This document shows positions 16,588-23,894 of a stretch of DNA of 64,000 nt, piece by piece. The stretch covers positions 1 through 64,000 of the forward strand of contig JAKSKU010000005.1 in the NCBI GenBank assembly GCA_024401565.1, read 5' to 3'. This DNA comes from Paludibacteraceae bacterium. GTDB taxonomy: Bacteria; Bacteroidota; Bacteroidia; Bacteroidales; Paludibacteraceae. The first letter of the stretch is position 1. The number at the start of each line of letters is the position of its first letter. A program made the translations under genes and the position numbers. The notes under the pieces were generated by a model. The model was not told where the DNA came from, did not search any database, and worked only from the letters and a program-made list of their open reading frames with translations.

Positions 16588-17502
16588 TCTTATCCCATAC
16601 TTCACTATGCTTTCGCTCATCATTCCTTTGGGCATAAATGATTTGAGTGTATCAGTGATGGTGTTGAGCATTCGCTGACGTATATAATCTTCCTTAATAT
16701 ATAATGAGATGCGACGTTGCGACAGATAATCCCCGTCGATACGTCTGACATTCTGCCTCTGCTTTTCACAAAGGAATGGGAGATGCATCTCTGGTATGAT
16801 GGTGTAGCCTCCATTCTCGTCGATAATACGAATCAATGTTTCGATGCTACCAGCCTCGTAAATATGGTTGCCTTTGCCGTTTGTCTTGTGGAATGAGAAG
16901 GCACTGTCTCGCAGACATTGTGCATCTTTCATAATCCACATATCTTCATTTTCAAGGTTTTCTGGTTTGAAGACGGGGAGTTTTCGCCAACAATTCTCTG
17001 CCAAATAAACGTAGAATTTCTCTGTATAAAGTGGTATTTCAAGCACCCCGCCGACGGAATTGTCTGAAATGGCTATACCTGCATCTATTTCACCATGGAG
17101 CAAGGCATCTAGCATATATTCCACCTTCAACTCATTGATTGACAACTTCACCAACGGATAATTTCTTCGATAATGTCTGATAAACTTGGGTAATATGTAT
17201 GGTGCGATAGTCGACCCGACAGCGAGTGAAAAGTCTCCACCAATCATACCCTTATCCTCCAGGATAATCTCATTGATTCTGTCAATCTCCAACAGTGCGT
17301 TTTCCGCCTGACGTATAATCTTTTGTCCCGCATCGGTCACCACTTTATTTGTTCGGTCGAAGATTCGCACATCCAACTCCTCTTCCAATTTGACTATCAT
17401 AGCACTCAATGTAGGCTGTGTGACGTTGCATGCTTCCGCAGCTTTCGCAAAGCTACGATACTTATTCACAGCCACTATATATCTAATTTGTTGTAAATTC
17501 AT
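16582..17502 (-). CDS. OxyR-like LysR-family regulator lacking the second redox cysteine
   Basis: A 306-residue regulator with the OxyR-type N terminus (MNLQQIRYIVAVNKYRSFAK, VTQPTLSAMIVKLEEELDVRIFDR) and effector domain. The peroxide-sensing loop reads DAQCLRDSAFSFH: Cys196 matches E. coli Cys199, but the position of Cys208 (9 residues on) is His205. Other cysteines (Cys25, Cys171, Cys235) are elsewhere in the sequence, so the classical disulfide switch looks unavailable. It may sense peroxide through one cysteine, bind another ligand, or be an OxyR paralogue. It has its own promoter and lies downstream of the rubredoxin/QueD-like operon. Confidence 0.85.
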   Translation of the reverse strand: MNLQQIRYIVAVNKYRSFAKAAEACNVTQPTLSAMIVKLEEELDVRIFDRTNKVVTDAGQKIIRQAENALLEIDRINEIILEDKGMIGGDFSLAVGSTIAPYILPKFIRHYRRNYPLVKLSINELKVEYMLDALLHGEIDAGIAISDNSVGGVLEIPLYTEKFYVYLAENCWRKLPVFKPENLENEDMWIMKDAQCLRDSAFSFHKTNGKGNHIYEAGSIETLIRIIDENGGYTIIPEMHLPFLCEKQRQNVRRIDGDYLSQRRISLYIKEDYIRQRMLNTITDTLKSFMPKGMMSESIVKYGIRL

Positions 17503-17527
17503 ACTTTAGATTGTTGGTTAGCCGCTA

Positions 17528-17561
17528 CAAAGATAAACAAAATCAACCGCCGTTATACAAA
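17528..17561 (-). promoter_or_regulatory. Promoter of the OxyR-like gene
   Basis: On the minus strand TATCTTTG (17528-17535) matches the -7 consensus, with TTTG (17558-17561) 22 bp upstream. The -33 box lies inside the loop side of the 17543-17573 hairpin. Confidence 0.6.
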
Positions 17562-17573
17562 TAACAGCGGTTG
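17543..17573 (-). terminator. Hairpin after the QueD-like gene
   Basis: CAACCGC (17543-17549) pairs with GCGGTTG (17567-17573), with further pairing GTTAT/ATAAC inside. Read on the minus strand it follows the queD-like stop and is followed by GATTTTGTTT. It overlaps the promoter of the OxyR-like gene. Confidence 0.6.
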
Positions 17574-17625
17574 AGTCGCTTTAGCAACTAAACATATGAA
17601 AACAGACTACTATTTTTCAAAATTT

Positions 17626-18210
17626 TTAAAACAATGGATGGGCATTATCTTTTTTATAACCACATTTAGGGCAAACTCCTTTTTCGTTTAACGCAATTCC
17701 ACAACAAGGGCATCTCTCAATACTGATGTGCGAGGGAAACTCTTCCGACGCAGTGTTGTCTCCACTGACAAATGTTAGCTTCACAATGTTTAGTTTTTCT
17801 TTTAGCAAATCATAGACAATCTTGATCATTCCCTCCACAGTCATTGTCTCTTTTGTGACCACTAATCTGCAATCTGGATATGCCTGAGCCAAATCGGTCT
17901 TGAACGCGTCACCCTTCATCTTGTTCTGTGGTGTGCCATTCTTTATTCCGGTCTGTTCATACACCCCGAGGATTGCGGGAAGAAGCGGGTCGTCCACACG
18001 AAGAATAAGAGCGTGGTCGAAGTTTTTGAGCACATTCCACGCCACTTTCTTGATTTCGTTGCATGGGTACACCATATTCACACCTTTGTTGATCGGTTCC
18101 TCAACTTCGATTGTCAACGTCCCGGTATGTCCATGAAGATACTGAGCCTCACCTTTGAATTTGTAGAAACGATGGGCATACTGAAGGTTCAATGTTGCGA
18201 TACTTCTCAT
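17626..18210 (-). CDS. QueD / 6-pyruvoyltetrahydropterin-synthase-like protein with C-terminal zinc ribbon
   Basis: A 194-residue member of the PTPS/QueD fold. Zinc ligands are visible as H13 (YAHRF), H26 and H28 (LHGHTG); NFDHALIL and VTKETMTVEG match the catalytic His and Glu regions. The catalytic cysteine usually just before LHGH (E. coli QueD Cys27) is Ala22 here. Residues about 165-188 form a zinc ribbon, CPCCG-x8-CPKCG. QueD makes carboxytetrahydropterin for queuosine; the missing cysteine means that role should not be assumed. It lies 15 bp after rubredoxin in one operon. Confidence 0.85.
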   Translation of the reverse strand: MRSIATLNLQYAHRFYKFKGEAQYLHGHTGTLTIEVEEPINKGVNMVYPCNEIKKVAWNVLKNFDHALILRVDDPLLPAILGVYEQTGIKNGTPQNKMKGDAFKTDLAQAYPDCRLVVTKETMTVEGMIKIVYDLLKEKLNIVKLTFVSGDNTASEEFPSHISIERCPCCGIALNEKGVCPKCGYKKDNAHPLF

Positions 18211-18225
18211 AGCTAAAAATTTAAG

Positions 18226-18414
18226 TTATCCTCGCTTGTAGATTTCATAATAGTCTGCATCTTGTGTAAACTGAGCCTTTTCCGCTCTACAAAACGGGCA
18301 CTCGAAATCATCTGGTACCTCTTCCCACGGTGTGCCTGCCGCGATGCCAACCTCTGGGGCTCCGTACTCGGGATCATACTCCCAACCGCAAACATCACAA
18401 ACAAATTTTTCCAT
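18226..18414 (-). CDS. Rubredoxin
   Basis: A 62-residue iron-sulfur electron carrier. The four iron ligands are Cys6 and Cys9 (FVCDVCGWEYDPEYG) and Cys39 and Cys42 (FECPFCRAEK), in the normal C-x2-C spacing, and the core aromatic residues are present. ATG 18414 gives the standard N terminus MEKFVCDVCG; upstream codons are not family-like. It is likely first in an operon with the QueD-like gene. In anaerobes rubredoxin commonly feeds peroxide and superoxide reductases. Confidence 0.96.
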   Translation of the reverse strand: MEKFVCDVCGWEYDPEYGAPEVGIAAGTPWEEVPDDFECPFCRAEKAQFTQDADYYEIYKRG

Positions 18415-18453
18415 ACGCATTAATTTATTAATTGTTGTTTTATTTTGACAAGA

Positions 18454-18461
18454 CAAAGGTA
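18454..18461 (-). promoter_or_regulatory. -7 box upstream of rubredoxin
   Basis: On the minus strand TACCTTTG matches TAnnTTTG 40 bp before the rubredoxin start. No clear -33 box. Confidence 0.5.
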
Positions 18462-18623
18462 GAGCAACATTTATTCCCCGCCAACTGATTCTATCTATGT
18501 GAATATAGATGGTATCTATGTGGAGGAGAGGTTAGGGGTTAGAGGGTAGAGATTAGGGGGGGGGAGAGAATGATAATCCAACAAAAATTTGCATCTTTGC
18601 AATTATTCTAATCTTATCCAACC

Positions 18624-19052
18624 ATGCATATCCAGGAATTAAAATCATATACGCCATCACAGTTTGGGGAGATCAAGCAGCTGATGGCGGAACTTTCGGA
18701 AAGAGTCGTCTTCACAGAGAATGATCTTCAGAATGTGTTAGCCGACGCGAATTGCCACCTCTACGCCATCATCAACGATAACCACATCATCGGTTGCGCT
18801 TCCCTTTGTATCTTCCACTCCCCTACTGGACGAAAGGCGTCTGTGGAGGATGTGGTGGTATCGTCGTCGTACCGCGGGCAACATCTTGGCAGACAATTAG
18901 TGCAACACATCATCAACCAGGCAAAATCGTTTTCTCCGGTTGAGCTTCATCTGACGTCTAATCCTAAACGCGTCGCAGCCAATTGCCTATATCAATCTTT
19001 GGGATTCCAGAGGAAGGAAACCAACTGCTACAGGATGATGATTGAGAAATAA
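18624..19052 (+). CDS. GNAT-family N-acetyltransferase
   Basis: A 142-residue acetyltransferase. Motif A, the acetyl-CoA pyrophosphate loop, is SSYRGQHLGRQLVQ (about 88-101) after VEDVVVSS, and motif B appears as NCLYQSLGFQRKETNCYRM near the C terminus. The full domain is present. The acceptor substrate cannot be deduced. It is a single-gene transcript closed by a strong terminator. Confidence 0.93.
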   Translation: MHIQELKSYTPSQFGEIKQLMAELSERVVFTENDLQNVLADANCHLYAIINDNHIIGCASLCIFHSPTGRKASVEDVVVSSSYRGQHLGRQLVQHIINQAKSFSPVELHLTSNPKRVAANCLYQSLGFQRKETNCYRMMIEK

Positions 19053-19075
19053 AAACCTTCTTTTTACATTTTTCA

Positions 19076-19107
19076 CGGCATGAGACTCTCGTTTCATGCC
19101 GTTTTTT
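19076..19107 (+). terminator. Terminator of the GNAT gene
   Basis: CGGCATGA (19076-19083) pairs with TCATGCCG (19094-19101), followed by T6. Confidence 0.9.
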
Positions 19108-19164
19108 GTGTATCAAACCCCTTATTCCAGACATTTTGCCTATTCCTTTTCATCTTTTCTCGGT

Positions 19165-19196
19165 ATTGCCCCATTTTCACACTCCCCGTACCTTTG
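19165..19196 (+). promoter_or_regulatory. Promoter of the hmu operon
   Basis: ATTG (19165-19168), a 20-bp spacer and TACCTTTG (19189-19196) match the Bacteroidetes consensus. The first gene starts at 19427, so the transcript would have a leader of about 220 nt, unusually long. Confidence 0.65.
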
Positions 19197-19255
19197 CAGT
19201 GTCTTAAACAAGGTGTTTAGGCAGTAAATAGTTTTAGTTGTTTTATGATTATTCA

Positions 19256-19392
19256 CTTGTTCGCCCAAAGCAAACTGTGATGATTGAAAGTTTGTTTTTG
19301 CCATAAGGAAAGAAGAACAGTTTTATAAATACAGCAACGTTTAATGAACAACCGATTATGAAAAAAATACATCACAGCTTTGGGCAAACAAG
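19256..19392 (+). promoter_or_regulatory. Long inverted repeat in the hmu leader
   Basis: Left arm 19256-19282 (CTTGTTCGCCCAAAG, CAAA bulge, CTGTGATG) pairs with right arm 19370-19392 (CATCACAG, CTTTGGGCAAACAAG): 23 bp with one mismatch and a 4-nt bulge, enclosing 87 nt. Weaker complementarity continues outwards for about 10 more bp. It lies wholly within the predicted 5' leader, so it could act as RNA structure; it could also be a DNA-level repeat. The right arm overlaps a 13-codon frame (MKKIHHSFGQTRG, 19358-19399), and a 9-codon frame MIKKNKKDG (19405-19434) overlaps the next start. Confidence 0.7.
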
Positions 19393-19426
19393 AGGATAGT
19401 CGAAATGATTAAGAAAAACAAAAAAG

Positions 19427-20995
19427 ATGGTTAATAATGGAGCTGTTGAAAGATGTAAGGAGCAACGGAAGATTACTTGGAGAGGATGGCATAAATGGGC
19501 TGGGCTGTTATTCTCAATATTTATTATATTATTCAGCATCAGTGGTATCATATTAAACCACCGCCAAATATTTTCTGGTTGTGAAGTTTCGAGATGGTGG
19601 CTACCCAAAGCATATCATATCAACAATTGGAATCAGTCCATTGTAAAAGGGACTATCGCATACGGCGACAACTTGTTGATGTGGGGACAAGCTGGAATAT
19701 GGAAAACAGATTCCACTTTCTCAGTATGGAATGATTTCAACGATGGCATCACAGAAGGCATAGACAATCGCAAAATCACGAATATCGTGATCTGTGGCGA
19801 CGGCACGATGTTCTGCTCTGGTCTTTTCGAGGCATACATCTATAATATAGAATCAAATCGATGGAATACAGTTGAACTGCCAGGCAATGACGAAAGGATT
19901 AGCGACGTCGCCTTACGAGGATCGGACACAGTAGTAGTCATAACTCGCTCCTCTTTATATGAAGCGGTAGCTCCAGACTATCATTTTGTGGAGCATCAGC
20001 TGGAAAAGCCCCAAGGTTATGTCAACCAGACCACCTTATTCAAGACGTTCTGGATGCTACACAGTGGCGAACTATTTGGCATCATAGGCAGACTTGTGGT
20101 TGACGCTATGGGAATAGCACTTATCGTTCTGTGTCTGACAGGTATCATTTTCTTTGTCCTCCGGTTCACAATAGGTCGAACAAAAAGCAAAGAGAAGAAG
20201 CATAAGCAAGCAGGCTGGATGAAGTCACAACTCAAGTGGCACAATCGTCTTGGTGCGGGACTTATTGTATTGACACTAATTCTAAGCGTCACAGGCATGT
20301 GTCTTCGTCCACCATTCATGATTCCGTTGGTGATGACACACCACTCTCCAATACCAGGATCGACAATGGCATCCAACAATGTATTCCATGACAAATTACG
20401 TGCGATACGTTGGGATGGCAATCTGCAAAAATGGTTGCTTTCAACAAGTGAGGGATTCTATTACGTCGACAGCAATCTAAATAATGCACAAACAGAAGCG
20501 ATTGCTCCAGATAAAGAGCCACAGGTGAGCCCAATGGGACTGAATGTCTTTATTCCAGATGGCGAAAATTGGTTGGTGGGTAGTTTTAGCGGTCTATTTA
20601 AATGGAATCCATCCACAGGAAAAGTAATCGATTGGTTTACAAATGAGCCATACAACAAAACGTCAGGTATTCCATTCGGTGGACATGCCGTAACTGGTTA
20701 CTCCAAAGATTTAAGAGAGACTGGAGGTCAACCTGTAGTTTTTGAATATGGGGGAAACCCAACTATTGGAGGGACAAAACCATTTGAAGTGGAGATGCCG
20801 GAAGTACTTAAGAATCAGCCAATGTCACTGTGGAATTTTGCACTTGAGCTACACGTCGGACGCTGTTATGAACCATTTTTAGGTTCAGTTGTTTCGGTTC
20901 TCTTTGTATTCCTTTCCGGGCTTCTACTGACGTTAGTCTTAATATCCGGATATATCGTATATAGAAAAGGCAAAAAATATAAATCAAATAAATAA
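19427..20995 (+). CDS. PepSY-associated membrane protein, first gene of the haem operon
   Basis: A 522-residue inner-membrane protein of the PepSY_TM type: helix 1 after WRGWHKWAGLLFSIFIILFSISGI, a large periplasmic part, helix 2 (GIALIVLCLTGIIFFVL), WHNRLGAGLIVLTLILSVTGM as helix 3, another periplasmic part, and a last helix near the C terminus (VVSVLFVFLSGLLLTLVLIS). The conserved HxW-type H(K/N)W/R starts at helices 1 and 3 fit haem or iron binding seen in relatives that reduce or handle siderophore iron. It is 9 bp before the lipoprotein gene and is read with hmuR-V, so a role in iron handling at the inner membrane is inferred. Confidence 0.85.
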   Translation: MVNNGAVERCKEQRKITWRGWHKWAGLLFSIFIILFSISGIILNHRQIFSGCEVSRWWLPKAYHINNWNQSIVKGTIAYGDNLLMWGQAGIWKTDSTFSVWNDFNDGITEGIDNRKITNIVICGDGTMFCSGLFEAYIYNIESNRWNTVELPGNDERISDVALRGSDTVVVITRSSLYEAVAPDYHFVEHQLEKPQGYVNQTTLFKTFWMLHSGELFGIIGRLVVDAMGIALIVLCLTGIIFFVLRFTIGRTKSKEKKHKQAGWMKSQLKWHNRLGAGLIVLTLILSVTGMCLRPPFMIPLVMTHHSPIPGSTMASNNVFHDKLRAIRWDGNLQKWLLSTSEGFYYVDSNLNNAQTEAIAPDKEPQVSPMGLNVFIPDGENWLVGSFSGLFKWNPSTGKVIDWFTNEPYNKTSGIPFGGHAVTGYSKDLRETGGQPVVFEYGGNPTIGGTKPFEVEMPEVLKNQPMSLWNFALELHVGRCYEPFLGSVVSVLFVFLSGLLLTLVLISGYIVYRKGKKYKSNK

Positions 20996-21003
20996 CATAA
21001 AAA

Positions 21004-21495
21004 ATGAAATCAAAAAAATTCTTGGCTATGATGATAGCCGCAACCACTATGACAATGAGTGTTTCATCTTGTGATGACGACGACGATGACAACACTCCAG
21101 CATCCACTATTTCTGTAGCAGAAGCTATGGCTGGCTCATACAATGGCGATTATGTCCTTACTGTTATGGGAAGTGGCGACACGACTCAGGTTGTGATGAC
21201 AATCAACAAGGTCGACGACAACACTATCCAGCTTGTCACTCCGTCGGCAGGTTCGGGTGCGATGGCTCTTCCTTCTCTTACTTGTGACCTTAAAGCCTCA
21301 GCTTCCAACAATGTCTACACTGCCACAGCAGAGAGTGTCTCAGGCAGCGTGACAGTGAACGATGTTGAGAAGGCCTACACTTTCAGCAATGTCGCTGTAG
21401 TTGTATCTGCCAACACTGCAGCTATCACATACAGCTTACAGTATGGCAAAATGCCTATGGCTATGTTGGTGTCATTCAAAGGAGAGAAGAAATAA
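21004..21495 (+). CDS. Small acidic-tagged surface lipoprotein in the HmuY position
   Basis: A 163-residue lipoprotein. The signal peptide ends at Cys23 (SVSSC) and is followed by six Asp residues, an acidic lipoprotein export signal typical of surface-exposed Bacteroidetes lipoproteins. The rest is predicted beta-rich (about 35-160) with a barrel-like, calycin-type look (SYNGDYVLTVMGSGDTTQVVMTI, YSLQYGKMPMAMLVSF). In Porphyromonas and Bacteroides the gene just before hmuR encodes the haemophore HmuY, but this protein is smaller and I see no HmuY similarity. I infer a haem- or ligand-binding partner of HmuR by position only. Confidence 0.75.
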   Translation: MKSKKFLAMMIAATTMTMSVSSCDDDDDDNTPASTISVAEAMAGSYNGDYVLTVMGSGDTTQVVMTINKVDDNTIQLVTPSAGSGAMALPSLTCDLKASASNNVYTATAESVSGSVTVNDVEKAYTFSNVAVVVSANTAAITYSLQYGKMPMAMLVSFKGEKK

Positions 21496-21508
21496 ACGAA
21501 CATTGAAT

Positions 21509-21534
21509 GTAGAGACGCATGGATGTGCGTCTCT
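21509..21534 (+). repeat. REP-like palindrome with GTAG foot, copy 2
   Basis: GTAGAGACGCA, loop TGGA, TGTGCGTCTCT within the gap between the lipoprotein gene and hmuR. It has the same GTAGAGACG foot as the elements at 12732 and 55808. Confidence 0.65.
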
Positions 21535-21548
21535 CATCCATCTAAACA

Positions 21549-23894
21549 ATGGTGATGAAACGATTGAGGTTGATTATATTATGTACTTTGACGTCGCTCT
21601 CTTCCATAATGTGGGCTGAACAGAGAGTGGTCAAGGGGAAGGTGACTGATGAACATGGGGAGCCACTGATTGGTGCATACGTCACTGCCAAAGGGCAACG
21701 TGACGCTGCCACAGCCACTGACGCCCATGGCAACTACCAGTTGAAGGTTATGCCTGGCAACTGCCAACTTGAGGTCACTTATGTTGGTTTTGAACCTAAG
21801 AAAGTGACAGTGAAAGATTCCAAAGACGAAATATACTGCAATGTGCGTCTTGCCGAGGACCAGACAACTCTTGATCAGGTCGTTGTGACAGCGACCATGA
21901 CTCCCAAGACTTTGATGGAAGTGCCGGTTGTCACTCGTCTGATCAACATTGATGATATCAAAAAAACTGACGCCACCAACATCCAGGATATGCTGACGCA
22001 AGAATTGCCAGGTCTGGAGTTTGGTTACGCTATGAGTCAGGAGACGTCGCTCAACATGAATGGTTTTGGCGGTAACGCAGTGCTCTTCCTTGTGGATGGA
22101 GAACGTCTGGCAGGTGAGACAATGGACAACACCGACTACAACCGTCTGGATTTGGACAACGTGGGTAGAATCGAAATCGTGAAGGGTGCGTCGTCGGCAT
22201 TATATGGAAGCAACGCTGTGGGAGGTGTCATCAACATCATAAGCAGAGAAAGTTCCGAGCCGTGGACTGCCAATATCAACTCCCGCTATTCTTCCATGGG
22301 TAATGAGTGGAGAAACGGAGGATCTGTTTCGTTTAACATCAAAAAATGGAACAGCCAGACAAGTTACCAGCAAACTAAAATTGACAATATCAATCTTCCT
22401 ACTGACGCACCGTCTGCTTTGGAACAAGCTCAGGCTATTCTCGACGGAAGAGAATTACCTGCGACGAAATCAAAATTGAGTCGACTTTACGGAAACAGAA
22501 ACCACAACATCAAAGAGAGACTCGTTTTTACCCCCAATGAACATTTGAAATTTACTGCTCGTGGAGGCTATTTCTACCGTGAGAATTACCGTGACACCTA
22601 TGAATATCATTTTCATGGCTACAGCGGTGGACTAAAAGCGGTCTACGACTGGAAGAATGGTCGTAATCTGGAAGCGTCGTACAGTTACGACAAATACGAT
22701 AAGGCTAATTATCAGCCAGATGGCACACGCACCCACGACCACGACTACAACAACACACAAAATGTGGTTCATCTGCTCTACAATCAGGAGTTTGGAAAAA
22801 ATGTCTTGACTCTTGGTTCTGATTTCATGCACGACTATTTGTCGACCTACCAATTTCTCGACAATACGGAGCACGAGCAAAACAACTGGGATATCTTCGC
22901 TCAGTTTGACTACAACCCAACCAAACGATTAAACTTCATTGGTAGTGTGCGTCACGACTACTTCTCAGCATCTCAAAAACAGGCTACCACAGCCCGTTTG
23001 GCAGCAATGTACAAATGGAACAAAGTGTCGCTTCGAGCAAGTTATGCCGGAGGATTCCGTGCCCCTACCCTTAAAGAGATGTATATGCAGTTCGACATGG
23101 GAAATATGGGCTATATAATCTGCGGAAATCCCGATCTCGACCCAGAGAAAAGTAACAATTTCAATCTTGCGTTCGAGCACAACGGACGTCTCGACAACGA
23201 TAATGTCTTCGACGGTTCATACAACATCACTCTGATGGGCTACTGCAACATCTTCGACAAACGAGTAAGCTCAATCAGCAAATACTGGGTGGAGGACGAG
23301 GCATACGAGAGAGGCGGTTACCAAGTGGATTACCATGACCCTTCCGTCAGTTACGATGCCGACAAGGACTCTTATTCCTACGTCGACGCCAACGGTGTCA
23401 CTCGCAGAGCATTGACCAGCTCACTATACAGCAATGAGGACGGAGTGACTGTGACTGGAGCCGACCTATCCATGCAGTATAAATTGAAATGTGGCTTTGG
23501 GATCAAGTATAGTTACGCCTACACTCATACCGACGGTGCTAATATAGGCAGCTACTTCACTCAGCCTCGCAACCATTCTATGACGTGGCGTGTGGACTAT
23601 GACCATCAGTTTACTGACAACTATGGATTTAACATAGGTTTGAGCGGACGCATGCAAGGTAAGCCTCAAAAAGAAACCGAAGACGCAGATCCAGGCTACA
23701 CACTATGGAAACTGATGCTTCAGCAACGAATATGCAAAGGAGTCAAGGTGAATTTCACCGTCGACAACCTCTTCAACTTTATTCCGAAATTCTACGGTTA
23801 TAGTTCACCTATGACCACAGGACGCAACTACAGCGTAGGAGCATCATTAGATATCGACCGTTTAATCAAAAAGAAAGATGAAATACAAAAGTAG
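21549..23894 (+). CDS. hmuR: TonB-dependent haem receptor HmuR
   Basis: A 781-residue outer-membrane receptor. After the signal peptide (about 1-23) comes a carboxypeptidase-regulatory-like domain (VVKGKVTDEHGEPLIGAYV), then the plug (VVTATMTPKTLMEVPVVT, DMLTQELPGLE, FLVDGERLAGE, IEIVKGASSALYGSNAVGGVINI) and a 22-strand barrel. The FRAP box and NPDL motif that mark haem receptors are both present (YAGGFRAPTLKEMYMQF, CGNPDLDPEKSNN). Transport needs TonB energy, possibly provided by the HmuU/HmuV pair. Its stop overlaps the hmuS start by 17 bp, suggesting coupled translation. ATG 21549 and ATG 21555 are both possible starts. Confidence 0.93.
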   Translation: MVMKRLRLIILCTLTSLSSIMWAEQRVVKGKVTDEHGEPLIGAYVTAKGQRDAATATDAHGNYQLKVMPGNCQLEVTYVGFEPKKVTVKDSKDEIYCNVRLAEDQTTLDQVVVTATMTPKTLMEVPVVTRLINIDDIKKTDATNIQDMLTQELPGLEFGYAMSQETSLNMNGFGGNAVLFLVDGERLAGETMDNTDYNRLDLDNVGRIEIVKGASSALYGSNAVGGVINIISRESSEPWTANINSRYSSMGNEWRNGGSVSFNIKKWNSQTSYQQTKIDNINLPTDAPSALEQAQAILDGRELPATKSKLSRLYGNRNHNIKERLVFTPNEHLKFTARGGYFYRENYRDTYEYHFHGYSGGLKAVYDWKNGRNLEASYSYDKYDKANYQPDGTRTHDHDYNNTQNVVHLLYNQEFGKNVLTLGSDFMHDYLSTYQFLDNTEHEQNNWDIFAQFDYNPTKRLNFIGSVRHDYFSASQKQATTARLAAMYKWNKVSLRASYAGGFRAPTLKEMYMQFDMGNMGYIICGNPDLDPEKSNNFNLAFEHNGRLDNDNVFDGSYNITLMGYCNIFDKRVSSISKYWVEDEAYERGGYQVDYHDPSVSYDADKDSYSYVDANGVTRRALTSSLYSNEDGVTVTGADLSMQYKLKCGFGIKYSYAYTHTDGANIGSYFTQPRNHSMTWRVDYDHQFTDNYGFNIGLSGRMQGKPQKETEDADPGYTLWKLMLQQRICKGVKVNFTVDNLFNFIPKFYGYSSPMTTGRNYSVGASLDIDRLIKKKDEIQK

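Noticed and set aside
18535..18570. G-rich stretch with a run of nine G before the GNAT gene as a phase-variation tract
   Set aside because: It is upstream of the promoter-like TTTG boxes and not within a coding region; I see no consequence for the gene.
19256..19392. Invertible promoter flanked by inverted repeats
   Set aside because: The predicted promoter lies outside the repeat, no -33/-7 pair is seen inside, and no invertase gene is near.
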